Below are positions 10,996 through 24,640 of a DNA stretch of 64,000 bases, in pieces. The notes under the pieces were generated by a model. It made no database searches, was not told where the DNA came from, and saw only the letters and a program-made list of their open reading frames with translations. Position 1 is the stretch's first letter. The number at the start of each line of letters is the position of its first letter. The DNA comes from Chenopodium formosanum (Eukaryota; Streptophyta; Magnoliopsida; Caryophyllales; Amaranthaceae). The translations under genes and the position numbers were made by a program. The stretch is from positions 3,103,001 through 3,167,000 of the forward strand of contig CM044874.1 of the NCBI GenBank assembly GCA_024500155.1, read 5' to 3'.

Positions 10996-13900
10996 TTAAC
11001 AGCGGAAGCCCTCGAGACCTGTACGATACCTGTCAGTCTGAAGCTCTCGAGGCCTGAACAGAGGCCACCTGAGAATAATAGAAAGCTTCATTTAGAAAAG
11101 TCGAAAACTAGAGAAGAACACACACAACATTGTGGAGACGCCACTTGATACCAAAATTAAATAGGCTCTACTCTAGCGATATTATGAAACCCTAACAACT
11201 TACATCAAGGATAAGGACTATATATGCAATATACCTATAGGGTAGGGTGTATAATAAAGTTAGATTTTGAACCTGCAGAAACTGTCCATTCGATGATGAA
11301 GTTCCACAAGTTCATACGATAATAAAATACTCCGTATTTTAAACCTTTAATCATGTTCAGATGAGAAAATTTTAAGAAGTATTAGTTGCTTCAGTGGATC
11401 GGTGAGCCAATGTTATGATAAATCATAGCATGGAATCTAATTATATCCTAAATCAAGGAATCATCTCTTCGAATAGAAAAGTTACTCCAGTCCCCCAGAA
11501 ATTATAACAATTCCTCTCGTCCCATACAAAATTCCACCTTCAAAAAATTGGAAGAAATTGGAATATTGATGGATCCATATATGGATATGAATCAGAGCAA
11601 GAGTGATGGAGGAAAGCAAATTTCTTCCCTTAGAATACACAGAAATGGAGATAAGATCAGAGAATGCAGACCCATTTCTCCTTTACACTACCCTACACAT
11701 GCACTTCCCTCTCATTCTCTTCTAGTCTTCCCTACCCCTCTCTCCTCCATTGCTTTCCAAAAAAAAACATAATAGTGTTCCAGTTTGGTGTAAGAGAAGC
11801 AGGATAAACATACCGATTGATTTCAGGTAGGGTAAGTCTGTCAATAACAATACTTTTGACCAGATCGGAAACACAGCCTTCCCTTCTTATAACCACCTGA
11901 AATTCCAATATTTCCCCCAAAAAAATATTATAAAAAATATAAAAACATAAGATTAATATCTAATAGATATACAAAAATATATAATAAGTATGAAATCCTC
12001 AGAAACCAGAATTAATATTGACCTCAACAGCAATTGCCTGTCTCTTATTTGCATTATCATCACTTGCCCTATCACACCTAAGCTCCATAGAGTTCTCAGC
12101 TTTATCAAACAGTACTTCAGCAAACTGAAACCAAAGAAACAAATTATGCAATAAATAACTAAATACGGCGCATCAAGATGGAGACAGATTATTCATGAAG
12201 TAATCCATCAAGCAATGTTTTCAAGAACAATACAAATTTTTAAACAATGACCATAAGATATTCACAGAGATGATTCGGCCAAAAATATAATTTTTGACAA
12301 GAATAATACCAACTTCAATTATCCTTATTTAGATAGTCTCACTGTTTGATTAAGTGGGAATAATACCAAGTCTATTAGATGTCTTCCACTCTTCCCAAAG
12401 CATAATTAGCTATTTAAGCAAGTACACACGTCACATACTATTTGCCTCAAAATTGTGTACTTTCTTTCTTATATTTTATTTTCAAGAAAAAAGCCTAATA
12501 ACAATATACTCCAACTCCCCACGCCCCTTTTCTTTTTACCCACCTCCATTGTTGACCCCCTTGGCCTCCTATTGCAACAACCAGCAGCAGCACCAAACAG
12601 AAGTTACACTGATTGGTACCTGCTCCTTATTCAACTGCTAAAGTAGTCATCCAGCGGTTAAGAGACCCCCTTAATGGTAAGCAAAAACCTCATAAAAATC
12701 CAAATGGTAACAGTGCACAGGTGGCAGAAAGCGACTAGTGTTGGTGTGCAGTAAAGGAGCAGAGACATGTAAGGAACGACGATGTTGAGACTTAGTCTCG
12801 GCTTTTCTTCTTGACTAAGTTGTTGATAGCTTGTATCTAGAGGATTATTGTTGTCAGGCTATGCCAATGAATGTCAATACTCAGCTCTCAAAACCATGTA
12901 TAAAAAGGCTCAAGGGCACCAAGGCATTTCAGAGTTCCCTGCGCCTAAGGTGTGCCTCTGTGCGCCTCAAAGAAGAAAGGTGCATATAATAAACAGTAAA
13001 AAAAAAAAAATTCAGTAAAAATCTTTTTGCGCCTCCGGTGCACCTTATCAAAATCGCTTTGCCTAGACAACAAAAGGGGCATGACCCCTAACGCCTTCCG
13101 TCTCAGCGCCTAGGCACGCCTTTTCAAACACTGCTCAAAACATTTTGTGAAATCAACATACAACCCTTCTGACTACCAAGCTGAAGTAGGAAGTAGGAAG
13201 TAGGAAGCCTACATACTTACTAATTGTCCAGATGTTGCATTGGTGGTGAATTGATTATCTCAATTAATGCATAAACTACATATCCCTCATTGGACAGCCT
13301 TGAAGCATTTACTGCACTACTTAGCTGATTGATTGGACAAAGAAATCACAATTTTTCATGACTCTGCACTCACTCAAAACTTTTACGGATGCAGAGAGGG
13401 CTGCCAAAAGGATGATCACGAATAAACGATGATCACAGATAAACAATGGGATAATTTATGTTTCTCAGTCAACCATTGATAACATGGAACTTACAGAAGC
13501 AAATTTTCCTACCTCAATCCTCTACAGAATAAAAAGCTGAAACATGTATTTCTCCACAGCGGTCAACTAGCAGCTGCACTAAATAAATTCTATGCTAGCA
13601 AACTATTGTAACTCTACTCCTTAAAATACGCCTATACCCTAAGGCCCTAATACCAATTTACGGCATTAATATCATTAGCAATAAAGTAACATAGCATAAA
13701 CATTGTATATGGTAGAAAATAGGAAGAAAATGATGAATTCTGATTAATAAACTGAATTACAGTACTTTTGTATAATAATTCCACTTTCGAGAGGTGGACT
13801 CTATCCCAATTTAGCTTTCCAAAGATAACCCAAAACATTCAGCAATATTCAACATGATTATCTCTCTCTAATTAGCTCAATTTTAGAGCTTTTCCCTAAT

Positions 13901-16900
13901 CCCAAAAATACCCATCTTCCATGATACTACCTCCATTTCAATTTATTTGCAACACTTTGGAACTAAGGCTCCATGGATTGCACCAAGGGTCTGCATTAAA
14001 CCCTTTTCTTTCAGCAACGGTTCTAGATGAAGTAACTAGACCAATTCAAGATGAGGTTCCATGGTGTATGTTGTTCGCGGATAATATCATTTTGGTGGAT
14101 GAAACTAAAGACGGGGTTAATGCCAAGTTGGAGCAATGGAGGCAAAGATTGGAATCTAAAGGGTTTAAGTCGGAGTAAGACTGAATATTTAATATGTCGC
14201 TTTGGTACTCAGAGGGGGACAAATAATGAAGTGGTGAGTTTGAATGGAAAGGATTTGACCATGAGTGAATGTTTTAAGTAACTTGGGTCAGTCATCCAGA
14301 AGAATGGTGACATTGATCACAACGTGACCCGCATGATTAAGTCGGGGTGGCTTAAATGGAGAGCGGTCACGGGAGTGTTATGTGACTGGAGCATTCCCTT
14401 ACAGTTGTAGGGAAAATATTACCGGATTGCCATAAACCAGTCTTGTTCCATGGTACAAAATATTGGGCTTCTAAGAAGGAGCACATTAAAAAGATGAGGT
14501 TACAGAAATGCACATGTTAAGGTGGATGTATGTGAACACTCTAAGAGATAGAATCAGAAATTAAGTTATTCGCAAGAAAGTAGGTGTGATAGGCATTGCA
14601 AATAAACTAAGGGAAAATTGTCTGCTTTAGTTTGGGCATGTACGCTGGAGACCCGAGGGTTCACCGGTTCGAAGAGTGAGACCATGGAGGGGTTAATCAA
14701 AGGAGATGGAAGCCGAAAATTACTTGATTGGAAGGAGTTAGGAAGGATATAAAGTATATGGATTTGCATGAGGATGAAACATTGAATCGTAAGAGATGGA
14801 GGAAGAAGATTTATATCGATGACTACATGGAATAATCAAATTTGGTTCATGTAGCCGAAACCACTTATAAGATTAAGGCCTTGATTGATTGATTGATTGA
14901 TTTTAGAACTAAGGCTTTGTTGTTGTTGTATTTACCATAAGTGGATACTACAAATTATTTGCAACAAAAGGTTTTCTTTCCTTTTTATTGGTCATTTATT
15001 TCTATGTCTCTCCTCATCACCACAACTTTACTTCTCACCCCCATTAACACTCACAAACAAATTTTATCTAGATGTTAGTAAATGTCACATCCCTACAAGG
15101 TAGTATATTATTTTTTGAGGGGATCCTCTTGCCTCTTCTCTATATCAATTCATAGCATATTGGTGATTAATCACCATGGTTAACATTAATATAGTCATAT
15201 CTTATATTTTCTTAATCTCTCTTCTTCATCCCTTAATCTCTCTTCAATCCTTATTCTTCATTTTGGTCTCCATGTGAGCTAATTTGTAGCATGTTGCCAT
15301 GTTGGGACTGTGTTCTAGCTTAAACTTATCAGGTTGTTGATTAGTCTTTTCCACTTAGCACCTAGGTGCGCCTTTTCATACACTAATTAATCTGCTACTA
15401 AATCTCCCTGAATTAGCCTAACCGGCATACTTATACAAGTATACTGTACTCCCTTGTGAATAAAATTCAAGTCCTCTCATACTATATAAAACAATGGAGA
15501 GAGAGAGAGAGAAAAGTTAATAAAAATAAATAAATAAGTAAATAAAAATTTAGAATGTTCAACAGGTTACAAATTGCTTAAAGCCATTTTGGAATGACAC
15601 CCATGAACTTGAGATTAGTTCATCAATATGTGGGAGTTTTTAGAGAAAAGGAAAACTTGGGATTTATATGTGGGAGTTTTTAGAGAAAAGGGAAACTTGG
15701 GATTATTCCTACTATATTTTCTAAAAAAAATAAGAGTAAATCCAAGTTGATAACTGATATCAACGAGTTTTGTTAATATCAGGGTACCACTGTCATTTCA
15801 CATTGTTTAGTAAGGGGCAAAATCGTAAAGAAAGATACTGATGCTGTTTTGTAAATGTTTCCCATTTTTTTATCCCCGTTTTGAAATGGAAGCGACGTTA
15901 ACATATGCTTACCTCGTTTTGTCACTTTGATGTCTACCTTCTCCTTCTTCTGAAACCCAAATGTCGAAAACGAATTCAGGGTTGAATCGAATCCGACGAG
16001 TGTAGCTGAAAGTTTGATAACCCCATTACACTGTTGGCTGGACAACCCGATCCTCGATTGTCGGTAGCCCAGTTGGTGGGATCGGAGTTGCTGTCGGAGT
16101 TGTTGAATTGCCCGTGTAATCGGCTAATCGCAAAGTTGAAGACCGTGCAATCTTAGAAGGGTATTTGTTGGGAGTTCATCCCTATAATAAGGTAATTGAA
16201 ATGCTAAATTGTTGTTTTAAATGTTGATTGATATAAAGGTTATTTGCTGGGAGTTGTTGAATTGCGAATCGATTTTTGTTTGATATAATTCTAGCTTGAC
16301 GATTGATTGTGCAAAAAAAAGGATTAATGGTTTCTTCTAATTAGTTACTCCGTATTTAGAAGGCAATTGTAATGTAATACTTGAAAGAAGATTTTAATTT
16401 GGACAACAGGATTATAATTTCTTATTCAGAAGGTAATTGTAATGGTGAAATGTTCTTCAATATAAGTGCTTTAATTTTTACTTGATATTAGTGTTTGATT
16501 TTTATAATTGAAGGATTAGTTGTCTAGATCAGGAGTATAATATTTTGTTGTGTACAGGCATTAGAGGCTAGAAGATATGACTTGATTGTTTGTGAGATGG
16601 TGGAAGCGGATTACCCACCGTCCACCATCTTCGTTACCTCTGCTCAAGATCTTTGTTTCTCTCTCCTCCTACCCACATTTACCCAGATTTGATTAAAGGA
16701 AGGAGACGGTGTCAAATTTTCCGTCTATTTAAGATCCGTTACACTTTGGAAGTAAAATAGTGCAGCAACGGAGTCCTAGTCAGCATTCCACTAACTTACC
16801 AACTCTTTTTTCAAAAAAAGTTCGAAATATTTACAATAATGCCATGATATCAACATGGCTTGTTGATATCTGATATTAATGGGGACTAGCTCAATAAGTA

Positions 16901-19900
16901 ATGTACTAGTAAAAAACAGATTATGATATGTGTATAAAGACTAAAGAGACTTGCTTCAACAACATAATGGTAATAAATGGTATTTACCTCAAGGGGAGAG
17001 CACACAGGAATTTCATCGCAATGAGTCACAATATCACCTGGACGAACTCCTGCAGATTCAGCTGGGGATCCCTCTGTTACCTGGAAGGTGTTTACTTTAT
17101 AAGATTCCACATTGAGGACAGTTATTATAAGCGTGAAATAAGTCCGAGTTTAAATGTTAAATGAAGGCCTCAAATTGTATTGAAGAAACCCTGAACACAA
17201 CAATTGAGCTATTCTCCAGAGTTGTAAAATACGGCATTCTCCATTGCAGTTTCAAGAAAGCGTGCAACGAGGTAAGGACTGAAAAAAGACATCCTTCAAT
17301 TGTAAACATCACAAGCATATACAACAATGCAAACATATGATTATCCAAACGTAAGATTGGATTCAACAACAGATGATATATAAAAAGCAAAGACCACTAT
17401 GGATTCCACAACTAGATGGCGTAGCCTGTAGGTGATAGGTCAAGGTGTACATCCAATTCGTATCAATCAATTAAATAAAGTTACCTTCTCTACAAATACC
17501 CCATTAATATCAGGAAATTTCTGGTATATTGTTTCAAGCCGGGCCATTTTCAAAGAATCAAGGATTCGAGTTCTCATTCCCAGCCAAGGTCGAACAATTC
17601 TCCTGCAAAATCCGGTACATATCACTACAGATGTTTTCTAAAGCATACATATAATGGTAGAGGCTTATACTGATGTTGACATGAAATTCAAAGCTCATTG
17701 TTTAAATAGAAGGAAATGGAAGAAAAAGAAGAGAAGAGAAAGTGGAGAGAACAATTTTTCTTGTTTGGGTAAAGGATTGGGGGAAGGAGAGGGAGGGATC
17801 CATATTCCCTTTCTATCTCATAAGCACAATCCCTCTAAAAGTGGCGAGTTGGATGGAAAATAGAGCTCACCTTTCCCCTCCCTTTCTCTTCCCTCCGTTC
17901 TCCTCTTTCCATCCCCTTCCTTTCCTTCCTGCTATCCAAACAAAGCGTACAAAGTCAACACTACAATGTGGATTCTAAATTTCTGATATAAAAATACATT
18001 ATTTAGAAGAAATCACTACCTCCAAAATAAAATGTGAGTGGAAAACAAAAATTATTAAGATAATCTGAAACATAAAGGATAATTTTAAGCATCCATGGCC
18101 CAAGAATTGTAATATTAACCACTGTTTCATATGAGGTTCTCAACAAAAGCATGACAGTCAATTAATTTCATGACAGAAGTATTAGTTATTTTGGAGATAA
18201 TGTTGGACCATTTATAATTTTATAGTTACACCCTAGGTTGCACAAGAACGGGTACTGACACAAATTCGAGTAACGGATACGGGAAAACGTCTATCTCATA
18301 ATAAGGGACGCGGGTACGGGATGTTAAAATTCATATAATATATGTAAAAAAAAAATTCGACCATATATTTGTCATTCCGTCCTCTAATGGGTTTGGATAA
18401 GGAAAATGTGTCACTTTTTTTTTTTTTTAAAAAAAAGGTATAAGGAAAGTGTGTCACTCATCAGGGGAAAAAACTACTGTATACAAAATACATTAAAGAC
18501 GGATTTTATTTAAAAACATAAAATATGTCAAACTTACATCATATTTCAACAAATTAAATGTGAAGATGCAAGAGAATAATGTTTATTACATAATTAATTC
18601 AATCACTTAAAAATTAACCACTTGAATAAGAGATCACTGTCAGCCATCAACTAGTTAATTTTTCAATGATTGACTAAAATAATATCAAACAAAATAAAGC
18701 AAGTACAAAGTATGGAAGGAAAACAAAATCATGTAGAAAGGAAAAACCAACAATGACATACCCATAACTTTTGAAGTGCTTCAAGCATCTCAGCAAAATG
18801 ATATTGGGAAGAAAAACAAAACAGTTTGCATCAGTGAAATTCATTCCAATAACTGATCCCGAAGCGATGTCAACAAGAGGTCCGCCAACGCCATACTAGG
18901 ACATAAAAAAAGAAGGTAAGCAAAATGTCCTGAAAATACCATTGCACTTCATCAAAAAAACACACAAAACAAATGTAAATACTTTGTAAGTATTTTAAAT
19001 AAATCATTATTACAGCTTGGAATCTATAGACTGAAATTATATTTAACAACATAATACAAATTGAAAAGTTATAAATGTACTATCCTATTTTCATTAAAAA
19101 TCAGACCATAAAGCAACATAGAATAACATTTCCACAGGATTATTAAGTGAATACAACTTTCCCTTGGTTATATATCTTAGTCCCCTAATAAGTCATCCAA
19201 AAAAAGATAGTCTCCTATTAAAAAAGTTAGTCCCCTATTAAGAAAGACAATCCCCTATAAAAAAATATATAGTCCCCAAAAGGTATATTGCTGTCTGATT
19301 TGTAATTAGGGTGGTCTTTCTCTTTGTTCAACAACATTTCACTACAAACAATGGACTCCAGGAATTTTATTTTTATATCTGGGGAAGAAGAAATTACTGG
19401 AAGAATTTTCATTTTGCTCGTTTCTCTCTCATTTTACCCAGTAATTTTCATCGTCCAGTAAGTATTATCCCGCATTTAATTAAATTACTACAGTTAGGAG
19501 TATATTTTTTTCAGTCCATTTCTTTACTTTGTTCTTGTGAAGTAAACTAAAATTAAATTGTCATTGTATTTTATTGCTAATTTTCTTCAATTTTGCCATG
19601 GATTTGTTAGTTTTATTGATTATTGTTGTGTTATTTCTCTTATTTTTTTACTCCACGGCCTTTTTTATTAGGAAAATTTGATTTAAATAATCCAACCTTT
19701 GGCTGATTTATTTTAATAAAATCATTTTAATTATTCTACAATAATCCAGTTTTACCCCCATTCTTTTTTATTATGCCAAACCAGTCATCAATTTACAACA
19801 ACAGGTTACCTTGCACGTGCCACATTTTGATTAGTCTAATTTTTTTAAAAACTTTTTTTTTCAAAAAAAAAACATTTATATTTTCATTTCCCCTTTCCTC

Positions 19901-22900
19901 CTCAACTTCCTGCCAACACCGGAGCAACCAACCCCCCACACAAACCACCAACACAACCCACTACCAATTCATAAACCACAATCAGCCACCCCTCCACTGC
20001 CCTTGCCCCTTGCCCTTACCCCCCCCCCCCCCGCTCCTTCCTCGCCCTTTCTCCCCCACTCCCTCATCGTCAATCTCCACCTGACCCACCAGCCACCCTC
20101 CTTTATCAAAACTTGAAATTAATGGTCAGTAATTTCGATATTCAATGAATACCCGTCGAATCCACCTACCTCAGTCGAAAAACCCTTACCCACCTCCAAG
20201 AGAACCCCCACCCATCCTCCCTCAAAACAAATCCAGAAGTATTCAAGGAGGGTTTTAGGAATTCGCAGTGTATAACGTGGTGGACTGGTGGGTGAGGTGA
20301 TAAGTGTTTTGAGGTTGGTTACAAGGTGGCTGAATGGATGAGGGTGTCGGTTTATTTTGGAATTGTCAAAATTTTTATGAAGAGACTTTTTTTTTTTGGC
20401 AAATAATAAATGAAGAGACTTGAGAATTTTTTCACGTGAGTTAAAGATGTGTTAACTAGCCAGATAGTTAACTAGAGGTCCCAAAAGGTGAAAAAACTAA
20501 AAAGATAAACCATTGTTAAAACTAACTTTACAGCCTTCATTTACCCCACAAATCCTCTATAAGCAAAGGCTTTCAAAGATCATTATGACCAAATATTTAC
20601 AGAATTTGTTGTATACACCCGGGTGTACTGTACACCCAACTAACCCAAGGTTAGTTTTTGCTCTAGATTTGATGATTAAATAATAAACAATCATCAAAAT
20701 GTGAACAAAACACTTATGGGTGTACGGTCACCTGGGTGTATATAACAAGCTCTCAAATATATATAACCTCATCTTACTTATATATTTCCCACGTCAAATG
20801 TGAACAGGCACCTGTAAATTACATCATTACAATGAAGACAAATATTAGCCATGCTATAAAGTATGAACCCATACAATAAGCAGTTAAGCACCGCACATGA
20901 TCATATAAATTAGATTATACACCGAGATGCATGATTCTCATTGTGCACACAGCTTTTGCTGGCAACTATTGAAAAGTGCAAAATTAAGGATATTAATTTC
21001 CAATTTTAACTTGTAAAGTATATTTTTGCAAATTTTAGGACGAGAATGCAATACTAGGGATTGAAAATATTATTGTAGAGAGATTTATTTTAGAAATTAT
21101 GAATTTCAAAGCAATTTAGGAGTTGATTATAGTCAATGAATTAATATTAGGAAGATGAAATTGAAGAACTCATTATTGAAAGAATTTATTTCAAGTTTAT
21201 ATACTTAAGAGTACTTTTATTCCGGTTTTGTATTGTAATATAAGGTTGAATATAATGTTCATTTCATTATAAAGGATGTTCTTTTAAGTTTTAACACATG
21301 TGCTTTCTCATTACGATCCTTCTTTAATTGTTTAACAAGAATTGAACCTTTTTTTTTTGTTTTTTAAATGAGTTTTACGTTCTTTGGGTCTAATTAAAAT
21401 GTATTCTTTGTAATTTACTTTATGAAATATGCTCTTCAATGAATGGAGATTAAATATGCTAATTGGATATGAACAATATGTTTTTTAGTACTTGGATAGT
21501 ATGTTCTTTAAATCTTTCGAATTCATGTTCACCTGCTTTAACCCATATTTGTTTTTGAGTTCATGCTTTTACCCCTTATGTTCTTTTGAGTTCATGTTTA
21601 TTGTTAGAATATATGATAATTATATTCTGATTTTATTGTATATCCTATATTTGTTATGTATTTATCTTGTGCATAATTATAGGTAGATAGCTATAGATTA
21701 GCTCCTTAATCTAAGGCTTAATACTAGGCTAAACTCTCTCTTGTACGATGTATATATTCTAGCTAATGCTAATGAAATGGCAAGCTAGAATATATCAATG
21801 GCACCTTTAAAAAGTTTTTTTTATCACCATGGTATGCTATTCCGCCTCTCTTGTCCTCATACCTCACCTCAAAATGGAAAAACCAAACGACACATAAAAT
21901 CAATAAACAATATCATAAGGACCTTACTTGCTCATGCCTCTTTACCTCTCTCATTTTGGCATCATGCTCTAGAACTGGCCACGTATCTTTTAAACATTCT
22001 TCCAACCAAAATTTTAGGATTTAAGTCTCCAACTCAAATTCTATATCAATGTGATCCCATATACTCGGAGTTATGTGTTTTTGGTTGTTTATGTTTTCCT
22101 CTATTCCCGTCTATTTCTATTCACAAATTAAACCAAAGGTCCACTCCTTGTGTCTATCTTGGTCCCGCTCCAAATCATAAAGGGTCAAAGAGTTATGATA
22201 TGTCAAATGGCAAGATTATCGTTTGTCGTCATGTGGAATTTGTTGAACATGAATTCCCATTTTCTAAACTTCACACTCCTCATACTAATGATTACAATAT
22301 TCTAGATGTCAATCCTCTTGTACATTACATGCATCACAATTTTAGCCCAATCCTCTTGCCCATTTCATTAGCATTAGCCAGAATATATACATCGTACAAG
22401 AGAGAGTTAAGCGTAGTTTTAAGCCTTAGATTAAGGAGCTAATTACCTATAATTATGCACAAGATAAATACATAACAAATGTAGGATATACAATAAAATC
22501 AGAATATAATTATCAATTTTATCATATATTCTAAAATTTATATTTTTTAGCTTTTTATGCTCTTTAGGGTTCATGTTCTATGAATTGAACCGATATGTCC
22601 TTTCGGATACTCGTTTTCTATGTTTTGAGGGGTGCCATTCTAAAATGAGTGCACGATCCATGCTAAAGCTAAGAATAAGAATGAATTTGCACTCATGCCT
22701 AAAATTTTTGGTTCAGAATCTCTGACCTTAACCAAAGGAAGCCCCAGTCTGATGGTTTAGTGTTCATAAGAATCTGTAGCCCTATGCCAGTTGATTATAT
22801 GCAGCTACAAGCGAAGTGAACCAATAAGTCACAATCTAGGGTTTATTGTCGGAGACATTTGATGCTATGTGCAACTAATGGACACATGAAACAAGAAATC

Positions 22901-24594
22901 TGTTTTAGTCAAACACTATAAAATTCTTCAGTTAACATCAATTTGAAACAGTTACCAAAAAAAAGAAGAAAAAAAATGTTAATTATCTTATATAACCTTT
23001 GTTCTATAAGTCATCACCAATATGGTTTCAAATTAAGGAGCATTAATTAAAAAAAAAGGAATTAAAATTAAATGGAAGAAGCAATTCTCCAGGTTTATTA
23101 AAGAATCAAGTGGTATAAACAGCCACTTACACGAGAAATTACGCAGCCTGTAGGCAAAACATCATCAGAATCCAAATCGTGGTCTTTGAGCAAAACTTCT
23201 CCCTGAGCAACCAGCAAATTGTACGAGCTAGCATGTCGACCAAGGGCTACCACACTCTTCCCAGGAGAAAACAGCTCAAAATCAGGCAGAAGAGTGGCAA
23301 CATGAAGTTTAGGAACAGATGGCACCGTAAGAATGGCAATATTGTGATGAAGATCAACATGTGAAATGGAACCAGGCACTGTTTCGCGATTGGGCAAATG
23401 TACTTCAACCTGAAACAATAAACACCATCGGCTTAAAGTTATCACTCTATGCTTAACCATGGCTGTACATTTTATTTTAGTTTAATTCAATGGCACACAA
23501 TTAACTTAAATAAATGATCCTAACCTTTATTAGTATTTGAACCGCGTAAGACCATGCAACATATCCTTCAAATAATAAATATCTTTTTATATATAATTTT
23601 ACATGTGCACACTAACAAAACTTAGTTATCTGTTAATACGGACCAAGACATTAGACTGAGTTGGTAAATATTCCCATTACACACCAATAACTCCAAAAAC
23701 TTCCTTGATTTCTTAGTATTTGATTGCAACATTCACAAGCATCAATGTGCAGCAAGTTTTATACAATCCTCAAGAAAACTACATATTACAAGTATCACAT
23801 GTAACAAAAAGATCAACCAAAATAATATTGTTAAAATGATTCAGCCAGCTCATAAGAGCATTTTTTACATTGTCATAGGCCATGTTCAGCGATGGCGTTT
23901 GAGGTTATAAAATAATACAATGTAAAAGGTTATAAAATAATACAATGTAAAAGGTTATAAAATTTATCTCAATCTATATCATGATATCATCAAAATGTCA
24001 ACTTTTAACAATTCTTACCTATAGATAATTTAAGATACTAATGGTCAACGTTGTTCGTTGGAAAAAGTGCCAAATTAAATGGGGACAATAAAAGCACCTA
24101 AAGATAACATTTCAACTACTATCTTTGTTCGAATTTACTTGTATTAGACTTTATACAAGTGGAAAAGCAGAGTAATAAATGGGAAGGTGAGTGAAGGAGT
24201 GGGACCCAAATCAAGAGAAAAGGATAAAAATTTCTTATACAAGAAATGAGGCAAGTAAATTAGGACATCCCAAATAAGAATATGGGGCAAGTATAGAAGG
24301 AGTGATTTTCAATACAATAGAGTTGCTATGCCAATTAGACCTAGAACAGGAGAAGGGTACTCCATCAAAAGAAGGATAAGAAATTATGAGCAATTTTTAG
24401 GAAACTAATAGACAAAGACCTTTGGGTAAAATCTTAAGGGTACATGGAGAGGTATAGAAGCAATGAAGAGGATGCCACCAAGCAACACCACCTTCATCAG
24501 AAGTTATTTGTTAAAAAATGTCAGCATAGTATGACAAGCCACCTCTGCTTCTATTAATGGGCTATGTAAATCGTGGGAGGTGCTCCCAAGAGAA

Positions 24595-24640
<46 letters not shown>

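Noticed and set aside
19773..20084. 103-codon Pro/Ser-rich frame
   Set aside because: Lies in an intron of the HtrA-like gene within C-rich low-complexity DNA; no domain or splice context.
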